DNA of 43,474 bases from Bacteroidales bacterium. GTDB lineage: Bacteria > Bacteroidota > Bacteroidia > Bacteroidales > Prolixibacteraceae. This document shows, one piece after another, positions 17,295-26,561 of this stretch. The stretch spans positions 1-43,474 of the forward strand of contig JAISSS010000020.1 in assembly GCA_031272965.1 (NCBI GenBank), in the 5' to 3' direction. Under the pieces are notes generated by a model. That model was not told the DNA's origin and made no database searches. It was given only the letters and a program-made list of their open reading frames with translations. Each line of letters starts with the position of its first letter. The stretch's first letter is position 1. The translations under genes and the position numbers were made by a program.

Positions 17295-18031
17295 CAGTCA
17301 AAACATCAAACAACCGTGATGAAATGGGGCGCATAGCGGCAAAAGACGGCGCAGAACGTATCAATGCGCTGCTGGCGGAACAACCGGAAGTGAACATTAT
17401 CTTCGCCTCGGCGCCTTCGCAGGACGAAATGCTGCGCTACTTAGCCAACGAACCTGTTGACTGGACGCGCATCAATGCCTTCCACATGGACGAATACGTC
17501 GGCATCTCGCCCGACGCGCCGCAATGCTTCGGCTACTATTTGAAAATAAGGCTATTCGATTTGAAGCCTTTAAAGCGGGTCTTCTATCTCGGCGATTTCA
17601 CGAGCGCGACGCCCAACCCTGCCGAGTGCGAGCGCTATGCGGCGCTGCTGAAGCAGTATCCGCCCGACATAGTATTTATGGGCATAGGCGAGAACGGGCA
17701 TATAGCGTTCAACGACCCGCATGTTGCCGATTTTAACGACCCGTTGATGGTGAAGATTGTTGATTTGGACAGCGCCTGCCGCCGTCAGCAGGTCAACGAC
17801 GGCTGTTTCGCCACGCTCGACGACGTGCCCACTCATGCTTACACGCTGACCGTCCCGACCCTGACCGACGCGAAATACCATTTCTGCACCGTCCCCTCAA
17901 AGACAAAGGCGCAGGCGGTTTACAACACCCTCAACGGCGCCATCACCACAGCCTGCCCCGCCGGCATACTGCGCACCTGCGACAACGCCATACTGTACCT
18001 TGACGCCGACAGCGCGTCGCTACTGCTTTAA
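17267..18031 (+). CDS. nagB: Glucosamine-6-phosphate deaminase
   Basis: Converts glucosamine-6-P to fructose-6-P and ammonia, feeding amino sugars into glycolysis. The 254 residues are typical. The catalytic motif FHMDEYVGI has Asp75 and Glu76, and MGIGENGHIAFNDP carries the ring-opening histidine (H145). PSKTKAQAVYNTLNG matches the phosphate-binding region. The ATG lies inside the end of the permease gene, giving a 28-base overlap. The first 15 residues are weakly conserved, but the segment LTVKTSNNRDEMGRIAA aligns with normal NagB N-termini, so this start is reasonable. It is the last gene of the operon. No clear terminator is seen in the 126 bases before the convergent exonuclease gene. 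Confidence 0.92.
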   Translation: MEQTKKDSLTVKTSNNRDEMGRIAAKDGAERINALLAEQPEVNIIFASAPSQDEMLRYLANEPVDWTRINAFHMDEYVGISPDAPQCFGYYLKIRLFDLKPLKRVFYLGDFTSATPNPAECERYAALLKQYPPDIVFMGIGENGHIAFNDPHVADFNDPLMVKIVDLDSACRRQQVNDGCFATLDDVPTHAYTLTVPTLTDAKYHFCTVPSKTKAQAVYNTLNGAITTACPAGILRTCDNAILYLDADSASLLL

Positions 18032-18157
18032 TAGCGGATGTTCAGTAACATTGTTATTATTATGCGCCAAGACAGTAAATGAACAAATGTTTATATTGCG
18101 TTCATATACTGTTTCCGAAAGGGATTGTGATATTTTGCAGGGAATCCGCAGGCGGTA

Positions 18158-18958
18158 TCACCTCATGCGGAGTTTTATCTGGGTGAGAACTTTTTTGGTA
18201 TAGAGGGGAAATTCTCCGTTGAGCATCCAGTTATAGAAGTTGGGCTGTTCGCGCAGCACCTGCTCTACGGGCTGTCCCTTGTAGCGTCCGAAGTTGAATA
18301 TTTCTACGCCGTTAGCGTCATAGACGAAACGTCCGGCGAAGTCCACGAATTGGTCGGCGCCGGAAAATTCGCAGAGCGCTTCCATATCGTTTTTTATTGG
18401 TTGCGATATTGCGCCGTCTGCATCTTCGTAGTCGGCATCTTTGTAGCAGTCTAACTGGGCTTTCAGGATTTCGTAGGTGGCTTGGGTGTCGGCGAGGGCG
18501 CTGTGCGCGTTCTCCAAGTTCTTATTGCAGTAAAATTTGTAGGCGGCGGCGAGGTTTCGGCGTTCCATTTTGTGATAGATTGATTGCACGTCGATGAATT
18601 TTTTTCTTTTCAGGTCCACATCGACGCCTGCCCGCAGGAATTCCTCGGCCAGCATGGGGATGTCGAACTTGTTGGAATTGAATCCGGCAAGGTCGCATCC
18701 CTCGATAAATCTGGCTAAGTTACGCGCTTCCATCTTAAAGGTGGGGGCGTTTTGCACGTCTGCATCATAGATTCCATGAATTTTACTGGTTTCTTCCGGG
18801 ATGTGCATTTCCGGGTTCAGCCGCATCACTTTACTTTCTTCTTTGCCGTCGGGCAGGATTTTTAATAACGCGATTTCTATAATCCTGTCAGTTGACAGGT
18901 TCAGGCCGGTAGTCTCCAGGTCGAAGAACACCAAAGGATTCCGCAGGTTTAAATTCAT
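18158..18958 (-). CDS. DnaQ-like 3'-5' exonuclease (DEDDh)
   Basis: Proofreading-type exonuclease of the DNA polymerase III epsilon family, 266 residues. Exo I is FFDLETTGLNLSTDRIIEIA with Asp13 and Glu15, Exo II is LAGFNSNKFDIPMLAEEF, and Exo III is NAHSALADTQATYEIL with the general-base histidine and metal aspartate. After about residue 190 comes a small extra domain (VFDANGVEIFNFGRYKGQP-like, read here as FVYDANGVEIFNFGRYKGQP), common in Bacteroidota homologues. It follows dnaN by 34 bases on the same strand, so cotranscription with the sliding clamp is likely. That pairing is common in Bacteroidales. The coaBC and recN genes often found next are absent. Confidence 0.9.
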   Translation of the reverse strand: MNLNLRNPLVFFDLETTGLNLSTDRIIEIALLKILPDGKEESKVMRLNPEMHIPEETSKIHGIYDADVQNAPTFKMEARNLARFIEGCDLAGFNSNKFDIPMLAEEFLRAGVDVDLKRKKFIDVQSIYHKMERRNLAAAYKFYCNKNLENAHSALADTQATYEILKAQLDCYKDADYEDADGAISQPIKNDMEALCEFSGADQFVDFAGRFVYDANGVEIFNFGRYKGQPVEQVLREQPNFYNWMLNGEFPLYTKKVLTQIKLRMR

Positions 18959-18992
18959 GATGTCTATGTAATGTTAATGCAGTTCTTAGTGG

Positions 18993-20141
18993 TTAGCTGT
19001 TAATCATCATCGGCATGAGCAGCATGAGCAGGTCTTCATGCTCAAATTCTTTCGTATCGGGCAGGAACAGGCCGGCACGGGAGGCGTCGTACAAGTTGCA
19101 GCACACATTGGTCGTGCTGATATTGTTGACGATTTCTTGCAGGAATGATGACTTGAAGCCCATTTCGAGCTGGTCAACACTGCTCTCGAACTGGCAAGCG
19201 AGTTTCTCCTCCCCCGAATTTCCGAAGTCGTTATCTGCAGCCGACACTGTCAGTTCGGAGCTCTCGAAGTGCATTTTTACCAATTGAGACGGGCCGGTGA
19301 ATATCGATACCCGTCGCAGGGCATTCGACAGCTCTATGCGGTCAATGGTTACGGTGCTGTGGCCGTCGCCTTTGGGAATCACCGCATTGTAGTTGGGATA
19401 TTTCCCTTCGAGCAGGCGGCAGATGACCTTCGTCCCGCTGAGAGTGAAGAAAGCGTTCTTGTCGTCGAAGGAGATTTTGATGTCAAATTCTTCCTTTGGC
19501 AGCAGCCCTTTCAGCAGGGTGGCCGGTTTTTTGGGCAGGATGAACGATGCGGCGCCCTGAATTTGAACATCGGTACGGATATAGCGCACTAATTTATGGG
19601 CGTCTGATGCAACAAAGGTGAGTTCGTTGTCTTTCATGTCGAAAAAGACGCCGTTCATCACCGGTCGCAGGTCGTCGTCGGCAGTAGCGAACAGGGTCTT
19701 TGTGAGGCCGCTGAGCAGCACTTCGTGGCTGACCGCGACGTCGGTATGCTCGTCCTTAATTTCGGGCAGGCTGGGAAAGTCCTCGCCATTCAACCCCTGA
19801 AAGTCGAACTTGCCGCTACTTGTGAGCAGATAAATCTTGAAAGAGCTGCTGTCGGCGTCATCGTTCCGGATGTCGAACTCTATCGGCTGTTCGGGACATT
19901 CTTTCAGCGTACTGGTGAGCAACTTGGCCGGAACAGCTACCTCACCGGCGCCGTCAACATCGGTAATGTCCAGACTGGTGATGATGGTCGTCTCCAGGTC
20001 AGACGCGGTAACGGTCAGTTTCGTGCCCTCAATCTGAAAGAGAAAATCATCCAGAATGGGCAACGGATTCTTGGTCGCAATCACCTTCTCCACCGAGGTG
20101 AGGTGATTGAGCAATTCACTACTCGATACTTTAAATTTCAT
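18993..20141 (-). CDS. dnaN: DNA polymerase III beta subunit (sliding clamp)
   Basis: Ring-shaped processivity clamp, 382 residues, with the expected three repeated clamp domains. Conserved stretches are MKFKVSSSELLNHLTSVEKV at the start, PILDDFLFQIEGTKLTVTAS, and VAVPAKLLTSTLKECPEQPI in domain 1. DLRPVMNGVFFDMKDNELTF lies in domain 2. Near the C-terminus, LLMLLMPMMINS is a slightly extended version of the usual L-x-MPM ending that forms part of the partner-binding pocket. dnaA and gyrB are not nearby, so this is not evidence for an origin. The exonuclease gene follows. Confidence 0.97.
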   Translation of the reverse strand: MKFKVSSSELLNHLTSVEKVIATKNPLPILDDFLFQIEGTKLTVTASDLETTIITSLDITDVDGAGEVAVPAKLLTSTLKECPEQPIEFDIRNDDADSSSFKIYLLTSSGKFDFQGLNGEDFPSLPEIKDEHTDVAVSHEVLLSGLTKTLFATADDDLRPVMNGVFFDMKDNELTFVASDAHKLVRYIRTDVQIQGAASFILPKKPATLLKGLLPKEEFDIKISFDDKNAFFTLSGTKVICRLLEGKYPNYNAVIPKGDGHSTVTIDRIELSNALRRVSIFTGPSQLVKMHFESSELTVSAADNDFGNSGEEKLACQFESSVDQLEMGFKSSFLQEIVNNISTTNVCCNLYDASRAGLFLPDTKEFEHEDLLMLLMPMMINS

Positions 20142-20205
20142 AAATCAATATACTTTGTTTTAATAATAATTTCAATGACAATGGCGTCCGTGCGACATTT
20201 GGGAG

Positions 20206-20213
20206 CAAATATA
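20206..20213 (-). promoter_or_regulatory. Candidate -7 box for dnaN
   Basis: Minus-strand TATATTTG, an exact TAnnTTTG match, 65 bases upstream of the dnaN ATG in the gap after lpxB. No TTG is visible at the -33 distance. Confidence 0.4.
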
Positions 20214-20309
20214 ATACACTTTTTCCCATCAGGGCTCTTTTTTTTTTCATAAGTTTTCAACAATTTAAGACCTCGTTGTTAAATACTTTATTATCAGTCT
20301 GTTATAACG

Positions 20310-21452
20310 TTAAGTTATTCGGGGGCGGTTTTCTTTCAGCAGGGTGCAGAGCAGGCGGGCAGCCCGTGTTGAGGCACCCGGTTCGCCCAGCCTCCGGTGC
20401 AGCTCTTCATAGTCGGCTTTCATGCCGGTAATGGCGTCCGGCTCGTCTAACAGCCGTCCCAGTTCTTTGCGGATATTGGCGGCGGTGCAATGATGCTGAA
20501 GCAGTTCTGTTACTGCACATTTGTTCAAAATAAGGTTCACTAATGATACCCATTTCACCTTGAGCGTTCTTTTGGCGAGGAAGTGGAACAGCGCGCCGCC
20601 GGCCATGCGATAGCATACTATTTGCGGGCAGCGCAGGATGCCTGCCTCCAGCGATACGGTGCCGGAGGCCAGCACGGCTACTGTGGCCTGCCGCAGCAAT
20701 TCGCAGGTATGTCCGGCTATCTGCTTTACATCGTAGCCCTGTGTCAGGCGGGAATATACGGATTCGGGGATATTTGGCGCCGTGCCGATAACCGGTTGGA
20801 AGCCCTCGAAATCGCGGGCGGCAGCAAGCATGTCGGGCAGCAGGGAATTGATTTCCTGCAACCGGCTGCCGGGCAGCAGGGCGATAATCGGCTTGGCGGG
20901 CAGCCCGTAGGTACGCTGAAAGTCGGCAGGCGTTTCGGCAGGCGGCAATGCGCTCAGTTCGTCAAGAACGGGGTTGCCTATATAATGCACCTGATAGCCG
21001 TAATGCCGGTAGAAGGCGCTCTCAAACGGCAAAATAACGAACATCTCGTCAACATATTCCTTAATCTTGTGGATGCGCCATGTCTTCCATGCCCATATTT
21101 TCGGGGAAATATAGTAGAAAACTTTCAGGTTAAGGCGGTGGGCATAGCGGGCGATGCGCAGGTTGAAGCCGGGATAGTCCACCGGGATCACCACATCGGG
21201 CTGGAAAGCGGCGATGTCGCGCTGGCACAGTTCCATGTTCCGGTGGATAGTTCTTAGGTGCATCAGTACGGGGATGAACCCCATGAAAGCCATCTGGCGG
21301 TAGTGCATCGTCAGTTCCATTCCGGCCTGCTGCATCAGCTCGCCCCCGAAGCCGCGTATTCGGGCGTCCGGGTCGGCTTGTCGCAACGCCCGTATGAGGT
21401 TGGCCGCGTGAAGGTCGCCCGATGCTTCCCCCGCTATGATATAATATTTCAT
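20310..21452 (-). CDS. lpxB: Lipid-A-disaccharide synthase
   Basis: Glycosyltransferase (GT19) that joins UDP-2,3-diacylglucosamine and lipid X to form the lipid A disaccharide at the inner face of the inner membrane. The 380 residues are full length. The N-terminal motif YYIIAGEASGDLHAANLI, VIPVDYPGFNLRIARYAH, YYISPKIWAWKTWRIHKIK, and the GSRLQEI loop (LLPGSRLQEI) are diagnostic. It lies 25 bases downstream of ackA on the same strand and may be cotranscribed with it. surE, a frequent lpxB neighbour in Bacteroidota, is absent. Confidence 0.96.
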   Translation of the reverse strand: MKYYIIAGEASGDLHAANLIRALRQADPDARIRGFGGELMQQAGMELTMHYRQMAFMGFIPVLMHLRTIHRNMELCQRDIAAFQPDVVIPVDYPGFNLRIARYAHRLNLKVFYYISPKIWAWKTWRIHKIKEYVDEMFVILPFESAFYRHYGYQVHYIGNPVLDELSALPPAETPADFQRTYGLPAKPIIALLPGSRLQEINSLLPDMLAAARDFEGFQPVIGTAPNIPESVYSRLTQGYDVKQIAGHTCELLRQATVAVLASGTVSLEAGILRCPQIVCYRMAGGALFHFLAKRTLKVKWVSLVNLILNKCAVTELLQHHCTAANIRKELGRLLDEPDAITGMKADYEELHRRLGEPGASTRAARLLCTLLKENRPRIT

Positions 21453-21477
21453 CGGCTGGCGGTATTACGGGGGCCTG

Positions 21478-22680
21478 TCATCCTTGCCCGATGATTTTTT
21501 CGGTGTCTAAGGCTATCATCAGTTCCTCGTCGGTGGGCACCACCATGACCGTAACGCGGGAGCCGTCTTTGCTGATAATCTGTTCTTTGCCGTGGCTGCC
21601 GGCGTTGCGCGATTCGTCAGCCTCGATGCCCAGAAATTCCATATTGTTGAGGATTCCGCGTCGTGTTGAATCGCTGTTTTCGCCGATTCCGCCGGTAAAT
21701 ATCAGGATGTCCAGTCCGCCGAGCGCTGCAATATATGAGCCAATATATTTCTTGACGCGGTAGTTGTAAATGTCGAGTGACAGGCGGGCGCGGTCGTTGC
21801 CATCGGCGGCGGCCTGTTCGATTTCGCGCATGTCAGACGACACCCCCGACAGCCCTAACATGCCGGAATGTTTGTTGAACAGCAGGTTGGCTGATTTGAG
21901 GCCTATTTCTTCCTGCTCCATGATATAAGTTACGGCGCCGACGTCAAGGTCGCCGGAGCGGGTGCCCATAATGAGGCCTTCGAGCGGGGTGAATCCCATG
22001 CTGGTGTCGGCCGATTTGCCGTTGCTCACGGCTGCGATAGAGGCGCCGTTGCCCAGATGGCAGGAAATGATTTTCTGCGTAAGGAAGTCGCGGTTCAGGA
22101 TTTCGCAGGCCCGCTGTGTTACGTAGCGGTGGCTGGTGCCGTGGAATCCGTAGCGCCGCACACCGTATTTCTCGTACAGCACGTATGGGATACCATACAT
22201 GAACGCTACAGGGCTCATGCTCTGGTGGAACGCCGTGTCGAACACGCCCACTTGCGGGGCGCCGGGCAACAGCTCCTGCATGGCCTCTATGCCGCGCAGG
22301 TTGGGAGGATTATGTAGCGGCGCCAAGCTCGTACAGCGCACCAGCGCTGCAACCACCTCATCGGTGATTAATTCGCTGGAGCTGAAGAACTCTCCGCCGT
22401 GAACAACCCGATGTCCTACCGCATCTATCTCATTAAGACTCTTAAGGCTGCCATATTTCTCGCTGGTCAGCACCCCAAGTATATATTCCACACCAGCCTT
22501 ATGGTCAAGAATCTCGCCATCGAAGAACACTGCCGCTTCACCGCCACGCTTATGCTTCAAAAACGAGCCCTTCATGCCCAGCTTCTCTATGCCGCCTTTA
22601 GCCAGCACCGAGCGGTCGCTCATATCGAACAACTGGTATTTTATGGAACTGCTACCACAGTTGAGTACAAGTATTTTCAT
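21478..22680 (-). CDS. ackA: Acetate kinase
   Basis: Interconverts acetyl phosphate plus ADP and acetate plus ATP, giving substrate-level ATP during fermentation. The 400 residues show the ASKHA fold motifs: MKILVLNCGSSSIKYQLFDM at the N-terminus, VGHRVVHGGE, VFDTAFHQSM, YGFHGTSHRYV, SCHLGNGASI and GTRSGDLD. The last domain has IFTGGIGENS and the LGIEADESRN block. pta, the usual partner, is not adjacent in this window. A well-matched promoter precedes it. lpxB follows 25 bases downstream. Confidence 0.97.
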   Translation of the reverse strand: MKILVLNCGSSSIKYQLFDMSDRSVLAKGGIEKLGMKGSFLKHKRGGEAAVFFDGEILDHKAGVEYILGVLTSEKYGSLKSLNEIDAVGHRVVHGGEFFSSSELITDEVVAALVRCTSLAPLHNPPNLRGIEAMQELLPGAPQVGVFDTAFHQSMSPVAFMYGIPYVLYEKYGVRRYGFHGTSHRYVTQRACEILNRDFLTQKIISCHLGNGASIAAVSNGKSADTSMGFTPLEGLIMGTRSGDLDVGAVTYIMEQEEIGLKSANLLFNKHSGMLGLSGVSSDMREIEQAAADGNDRARLSLDIYNYRVKKYIGSYIAALGGLDILIFTGGIGENSDSTRRGILNNMEFLGIEADESRNAGSHGKEQIISKDGSRVTVMVVPTDEELMIALDTEKIIGQG

Positions 22681-22701
22681 CTATATAGATTAAAGAAAAC
22701 A

Positions 22702-22731
22702 CAAAAGTACATGAAATATTTCACATGACAA
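22702..22731 (-). promoter_or_regulatory. Bacteroidota-type promoter of ackA(-lpxB)
   Basis: On the minus strand TTG (22731-22729), a 19-base spacer and TACTTTTG (22709-22702) match both consensus elements and their spacing. The -7 box ends 21 bases before the ackA ATG. Confidence 0.65.
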
Positions 22732-22795
22732 GCGCCGCCGACGAAAGTAATTGCGCTGTGGCGACAAAAAAATTATGCCGTTTATGAAAAAAACG

Positions 22796-22803
22796 TAACT
22801 TTG
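22796..22803 (+). promoter_or_regulatory. Candidate -7 box for the alcohol dehydrogenase gene
   Basis: TAACTTTG matches TAnnTTTG and is followed by CGGG. It lies about 87 bases upstream of the ATG at 22891. No -33 TTG is seen at 19-20 bases. Confidence 0.4.
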
Positions 22804-22890
22804 CGGGAAAATTGCGGACTGCAATGCATATACGGTAATAATGTTATAACATACCGTTTTTATTAATAATTAAGAGCAAATGTTCATTAT

Positions 22891-23961
22891 ATGACAGACA
22901 ACACGAAGAAAATGAGAGCTGCCTATTTGCCGGGCAACAGCACGGTGGAGCTTAGAGAAGTTGCCGTTCCCGAACCGGGGTATGGCGAGGTGTTAATCCG
23001 CATGAAGTCGTCAACTATCTGTGGCAGTGATATCCGCGCAATATACCGCGAGCATACCGGCAAGGGTGCGGAAGGCTACCAGAACAAGATTTGCGGCCAT
23101 GAGCCGTGCGGCCAAATCGTGAAGAGCGGCCCCGGCCTGCGCCGCTTCAAGGAGGGCGACCGCGTGATAGTGTATCATATTTCGGGCTGCGGGGTGTGCA
23201 ATGACTGCCGTCGCGGCTACATGATAAGCTGTACCAGCGAATACCGCCGTGCATACGGCTGGCAACGCGACGGCGGCATGGCCGAATACATGCTGGCCGA
23301 AGAGAAAGACCTCGTGGCGCTGCCCGATTCTCTCAGCTATACCGACGGCGCCCAGATAGCCTGCGGATTCGGCACCGTCTATGAAGGTCTCGAAAAAATC
23401 GGCGTCTGCGGCAACGATGCTGTCCTTGTGGTGGGATTGGGACCGGTAGGCCTCGCCTCCTGTATGCTGGCTAAAGCGATGGGCGCACAGTTAATCATCG
23501 GCGTGGATACCGTGCCCGAAAGAGTGGCTATCGCCAAAGAGAAGAACCTCGTCTCCGCCGCTTTCCCTGCCGACGATGCCGCCTGGGACATGATTATGGC
23601 GCTCACCAATGGCTATGGCGTAGAAAAGAGTGTGGACTGTTCCGGCAACACGCACGGTCGCCAATTAGCCATCCGCGCTGCCCGCAAATGGGGCAAAATC
23701 GTCTTCCTCGGCGAGGGCGGAACAGTGGAATTTAATCCCAGCCCCGATATTATCCATGCCCAAAAAACAATCTATGGCTCTTGGGTTACTAACCTGTGGC
23801 GCATGGAAGAACTCGTGGAACGTATAGTCCGCTGGGGAATCCATCCGGAAGCCCTTGTAACTCACCGCTTTACCCTTGAGCAGGCCTCCGAAGCATACGC
23901 CCTCATGTCGGAAGGCAAATGCGGAAAGGTGGCCATCGTGAGCGACGAAGAAATCAAATAA
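22891..23961 (+). CDS. Zinc-dependent medium-chain alcohol/polyol dehydrogenase
   Basis: A 356-residue MDR-superfamily NAD(P)-dependent dehydrogenase. Catalytic zinc ligands are C44 (TICGSD) and H70/E71 (GHE). A structural zinc is predicted at C100, C103, C106 and C114 ([16 protein letters not shown]). The Rossmann motif is [20 protein letters not shown]. The overall form is closest to the sorbitol, threonine or L-iditol dehydrogenase group, but the substrate cannot be read from sequence. A second Met at residue 8 (MRAAYLPG) is an alternative start. It is a single gene convergent with miaA, with 11 bases between the stops. Confidence 0.87.
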   Translation: MTDNTKKMRAAYLPGNSTVELREVAVPEPGYGEVLIRMKSSTICGSDIRAIYREHTGKGAEGYQNKICGHEPCGQIVKSGPGLRRFKEGDRVIVYHISGCGVCNDCRRGYMISCTSEYRRAYGWQRDGGMAEYMLAEEKDLVALPDSLSYTDGAQIACGFGTVYEGLEKIGVCGNDAVLVVGLGPVGLASCMLAKAMGAQLIIGVDTVPERVAIAKEKNLVSAAFPADDAAWDMIMALTNGYGVEKSVDCSGNTHGRQLAIRAARKWGKIVFLGEGGTVEFNPSPDIIHAQKTIYGSWVTNLWRMEELVERIVRWGIHPEALVTHRFTLEQASEAYALMSEGKCGKVAIVSDEEIK

Positions 23962-23972
23962 GCGCCATGCGG

Positions 23973-24881
23973 TCAGTTTTCTGACTCCTGACTACAGACT
24001 GCTGACCCGATATAACTGATGATGTCGGCGTATTGGTCCGGGCTGAACCATCGGATGTCGGGGTCGGCACGGAACCATGTCAGCTGGCGGCGGGCATAGC
24101 GGCGGGTGTTGCGTTTGATGAGCTCTATGGCGGCCTCCCGCGTTATTGTGCCGTCGAAATAGCTGAACAGCTCTTTGTAGCCTACCGTGTTAAGCGAATT
24201 CAGGTGTCGCAGGGGCATCACGCGGCGGGCTTCGGCTTCCAATCCCGCATCAATCATGGCGTCAACCCGCCGGTTTATGCGCTCATGCAGCGCTTTGCGG
24301 TCGATGTTAAGCCCGATTTTGATAATTCCGAAGGGGCGTTCCTTTTTATTATTGGTGCGCAACGATGAATATGCTTTGCCCGCGGTCAGGCATACCTCAA
24401 GAGCCCGCGTGATTCGGCGGCGGTTGTTGCGGTCAACCGTGCTGTAATAGTCGGGGTCGGCAATCCGCAGTCGGTTCTGTAGCTCTTCGAGGCTGAGTTT
24501 GGCTAACTGTGTCCGGATTTCCGGCGTGGCGGCCGGCAACTCGTCCATGCCGTTGCACAGCGCATCAAGATAGAGCATCGAGCCGCCGACAAGAATAACA
24601 ATATCATGGTACTCGAACAGTTGTGCGAGAATCTTCAGCGCGTCTTTCTCAAAACTGTCGGCGTTGTAAGAGTCGTGCAGCGAATGGCTGTAAACTAAAT
24701 GATGTGGTACAGCCTGCAGGTCGCTGTCTGGCGGCGGCGCCGTCCCGATACGCAGTTCCCGGAATATCTGGCGGGAATCGCCCGAAACGAGTTCCGTATG
24801 GAAATGCCGCGCAAGCCGGACCGCTACCGCGCTCTTCCCCACGCCGGTGGGCCCGGCTATAACAACTAAGTTTTTTCCCAT
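23973..24881 (-). CDS. miaA: tRNA dimethylallyltransferase
   Basis: Adds a dimethylallyl group to A37 of tRNAs reading codons that start with U. The 302-residue product has the P-loop AGPTGVGKS (residues 9-17), the SGDSRQIFRELRIGTAPP substrate block, LVGGSMLYLDALCNGMDELP, and the late motif RRYARRQLTWFRADPDI. The longer frame to 24929 adds 16 residues that are not family-like. ATG 24881 places the P-loop at the expected distance. It is divergent from hisS, with overlapping promoter regions between. Confidence 0.95.
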   Translation of the reverse strand: MGKNLVVIAGPTGVGKSAVAVRLARHFHTELVSGDSRQIFRELRIGTAPPPDSDLQAVPHHLVYSHSLHDSYNADSFEKDALKILAQLFEYHDIVILVGGSMLYLDALCNGMDELPAATPEIRTQLAKLSLEELQNRLRIADPDYYSTVDRNNRRRITRALEVCLTAGKAYSSLRTNNKKERPFGIIKIGLNIDRKALHERINRRVDAMIDAGLEAEARRVMPLRHLNSLNTVGYKELFSYFDGTITREAAIELIKRNTRRYARRQLTWFRADPDIRWFSPDQYADIISYIGSAVCSQESEN

Positions 24882-24899
24882 TATCTTAACCTTACCCGA

Positions 24900-24907
24900 C
24901 AAAAATA
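24900..24907 (-). promoter_or_regulatory. Candidate -7 box for miaA
   Basis: Minus-strand TATTTTTG, an exact TAnnTTTG match, 18 bases upstream of ATG 24881. It supports the shorter miaA start. Its -33 region overlaps the hisS promoter region. Confidence 0.45.
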
Positions 24908-24948
24908 GAAAAAATCGGAACACCTGCATACATAACCGCGAAATTAAC

Positions 24949-24956
24949 TAACTTTG
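24949..24956 (+). promoter_or_regulatory. Candidate -7 box for hisS
   Basis: TAACTTTG matches TAnnTTTG and lies 21 bases before the hisS ATG at 24978. A transcript starting about seven bases on would begin near 24963, which excludes the in-frame upstream TTG at 24954 as the start. Confidence 0.45.
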
Positions 24957-24977
24957 CGCCCGCAAAATATTAACATT

Positions 24978-26345
24978 ATGGCACAACAACCGTCAATACC
25001 GAAAGGAACGCGCGACTTTTCCCCGCTCGAAATGTCGCAGCGCAATTACATATTCAACACTGTTAAAGAAGTGTTCCAATTATTCGGGTTTCAGCAGATT
25101 GAGACCCCCGCGATGGAGAATCTCACTACGCTTATGGGCAAATATGGCGAGGAAGGAGATAAGCTTCTGTTCAAAATACTCAATTCAGGGGACTTCCTTG
25201 CCGACGTGTCCGCGCCCGACCTGCAGGCCCACAACAGCCTGCGTCTCACAAACCGGATTTCCGAAAAGGGACTGCGTTATGATTTAACGGTACCCTTTGC
25301 CCGCTACGTCGTGCAGCATCGTAATGAATTGTCATTCCCCTTTAAGCGGTATCAGATACAGCCGGTGTGGCGTGCCGACCGCCCCCAAAAAGGCCGTTAC
25401 CGCGAATTTTATCAATGCGATGCTGACATTGTTGGCTCCAATTCGCTATTGAACGAGTTTGAACTGCTGCAAATTATCGATGCCGTTTTTAAGCGCTTGA
25501 ATATCAATGTGATAATAAAAGTTAACAACCGCAAAATCCTGAGCGGCATTGCTGAAACTGTCGGGGAAGCCGACCGCATTACCGACATCACTGTGGCTAT
25601 TGACAAGTTGGATAAAATCGGACGTGCTGCCGTCAATGCCGAGCTGCTTGAGAAAGGCGTATCGCAGGCGGCGGTCGATGCTCTGCAACCGATTCTGGAA
25701 CTCTGCGGCAACAATGATGCTAAACTCGACCAGCTGGCCGATATACTGCATCTGTCGGATATCGGGTTACAGGGCCTTGAAGAGGTGCGGATGCTGTTCG
25801 GCTATGTGAATCGTGTGAACCTGATCGCAGAAGTGGCCTTAGACCTCACGCTGGCACGCGGCCTGAACTATTATACCGGCGCCATTTTTGAGGTCAAGGC
25901 AAAGGATGTGGCTATCGGCAGCATCTCCGGTGGCGGACGGTATGACGACTTGACCGGCATCTTCGGGCTACCCGGCGTGTCGGGCGTGGGAATTTCTTTC
26001 GGGGCAGACCGTATCTATGACGTCCTGCAACAGCTGAACCTCTTCCCGGAGGCCGCCGTTACCACCACACAGGCGCTGTTCGTCAACTTCGGCCCCGCAG
26101 AAGAAGCCTGGTGCCTGCCCGTATTAGAGCGGCTGCGCAAGGCCGGTATCGCCGCAGAGATATTCCCGGAGGCGGCGAAAATGAAAAAACAGATGGCATG
26201 GGCAAACAGCAAACAAATTAAGTGGGTTATCATTGTCGGCGCTGACGAAATCGCCCAAAACCGCATGAGCCTCAAAAATATGCAGTCAGGTGAACAGCTG
26301 TCTGTCTCGGAAGCAGAACTGCTTGCAAAATTAACCGAAAGTTAA
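24978..26345 (+). CDS. hisS: Histidyl-tRNA synthetase
   Basis: Class II aminoacyl-tRNA synthetase that charges tRNA-His, 455 residues. It begins [16 protein letters not shown]. Motif 1 ([20 protein letters not shown] region), motif 2 ([18 protein letters not shown]) and the histidine-binding block [14 protein letters not shown] are present. [14 protein letters not shown] and motif 3 ([13 protein letters not shown]) complete the catalytic core. The C-terminal anticodon-binding domain runs from about residue 350 (TQALFVNFG to the end). An in-frame upstream TTG would add eight residues, but the promoter position argues against it. Confidence 0.96.
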   Translation: MAQQPSIPKGTRDFSPLEMSQRNYIFNTVKEVFQLFGFQQIETPAMENLTTLMGKYGEEGDKLLFKILNSGDFLADVSAPDLQAHNSLRLTNRISEKGLRYDLTVPFARYVVQHRNELSFPFKRYQIQPVWRADRPQKGRYREFYQCDADIVGSNSLLNEFELLQIIDAVFKRLNINVIIKVNNRKILSGIAETVGEADRITDITVAIDKLDKIGRAAVNAELLEKGVSQAAVDALQPILELCGNNDAKLDQLADILHLSDIGLQGLEEVRMLFGYVNRVNLIAEVALDLTLARGLNYYTGAIFEVKAKDVAIGSISGGGRYDDLTGIFGLPGVSGVGISFGADRIYDVLQQLNLFPEAAVTTTQALFVNFGPAEEAWCLPVLERLRKAGIAAEIFPEAAKMKKQMAWANSKQIKWVIIVGADEIAQNRMSLKNMQSGEQLSVSEAELLAKLTES

Positions 26346-26505
26346 ATTTTTTATAGAAGGATAGACGTTCCGCTGTCGCGATATGTCTTTTTCGCGAGAA
26401 CGATAATTGCCACATTACCGCCATAATGCGGAAAATCTGAGCGATTTTCTTATTTAGAATGATTTTAAATTACGTTAAAAGCGGGAACCGTATTCATGTT
26501 TTCCG

Positions 26506-26513
26506 TAAATTTG
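26506..26513 (+). promoter_or_regulatory. Candidate -7 box for frdCAB
   Basis: TAAATTTG followed by CGG is an exact TAnnTTTG match 48 bases upstream of the cytochrome b subunit ATG. The -33 position lacks TTG. The rest of the 216-base gap after hisS shows only a short repeated TCGCGA pair (about 26375-26398) and nothing coding. Confidence 0.42.
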
Positions 26514-26561
26514 CGGCGTACAAGAATTTTTAGTAAATAATTAATTATAGACTTTATTTCT

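Noticed and set aside
18993-20141. Replication origin near dnaN
   Set aside because: There is no dnaA, no DnaA-box cluster that I can see, and no strand or composition change. In Bacteroidales dnaN is often away from the origin.
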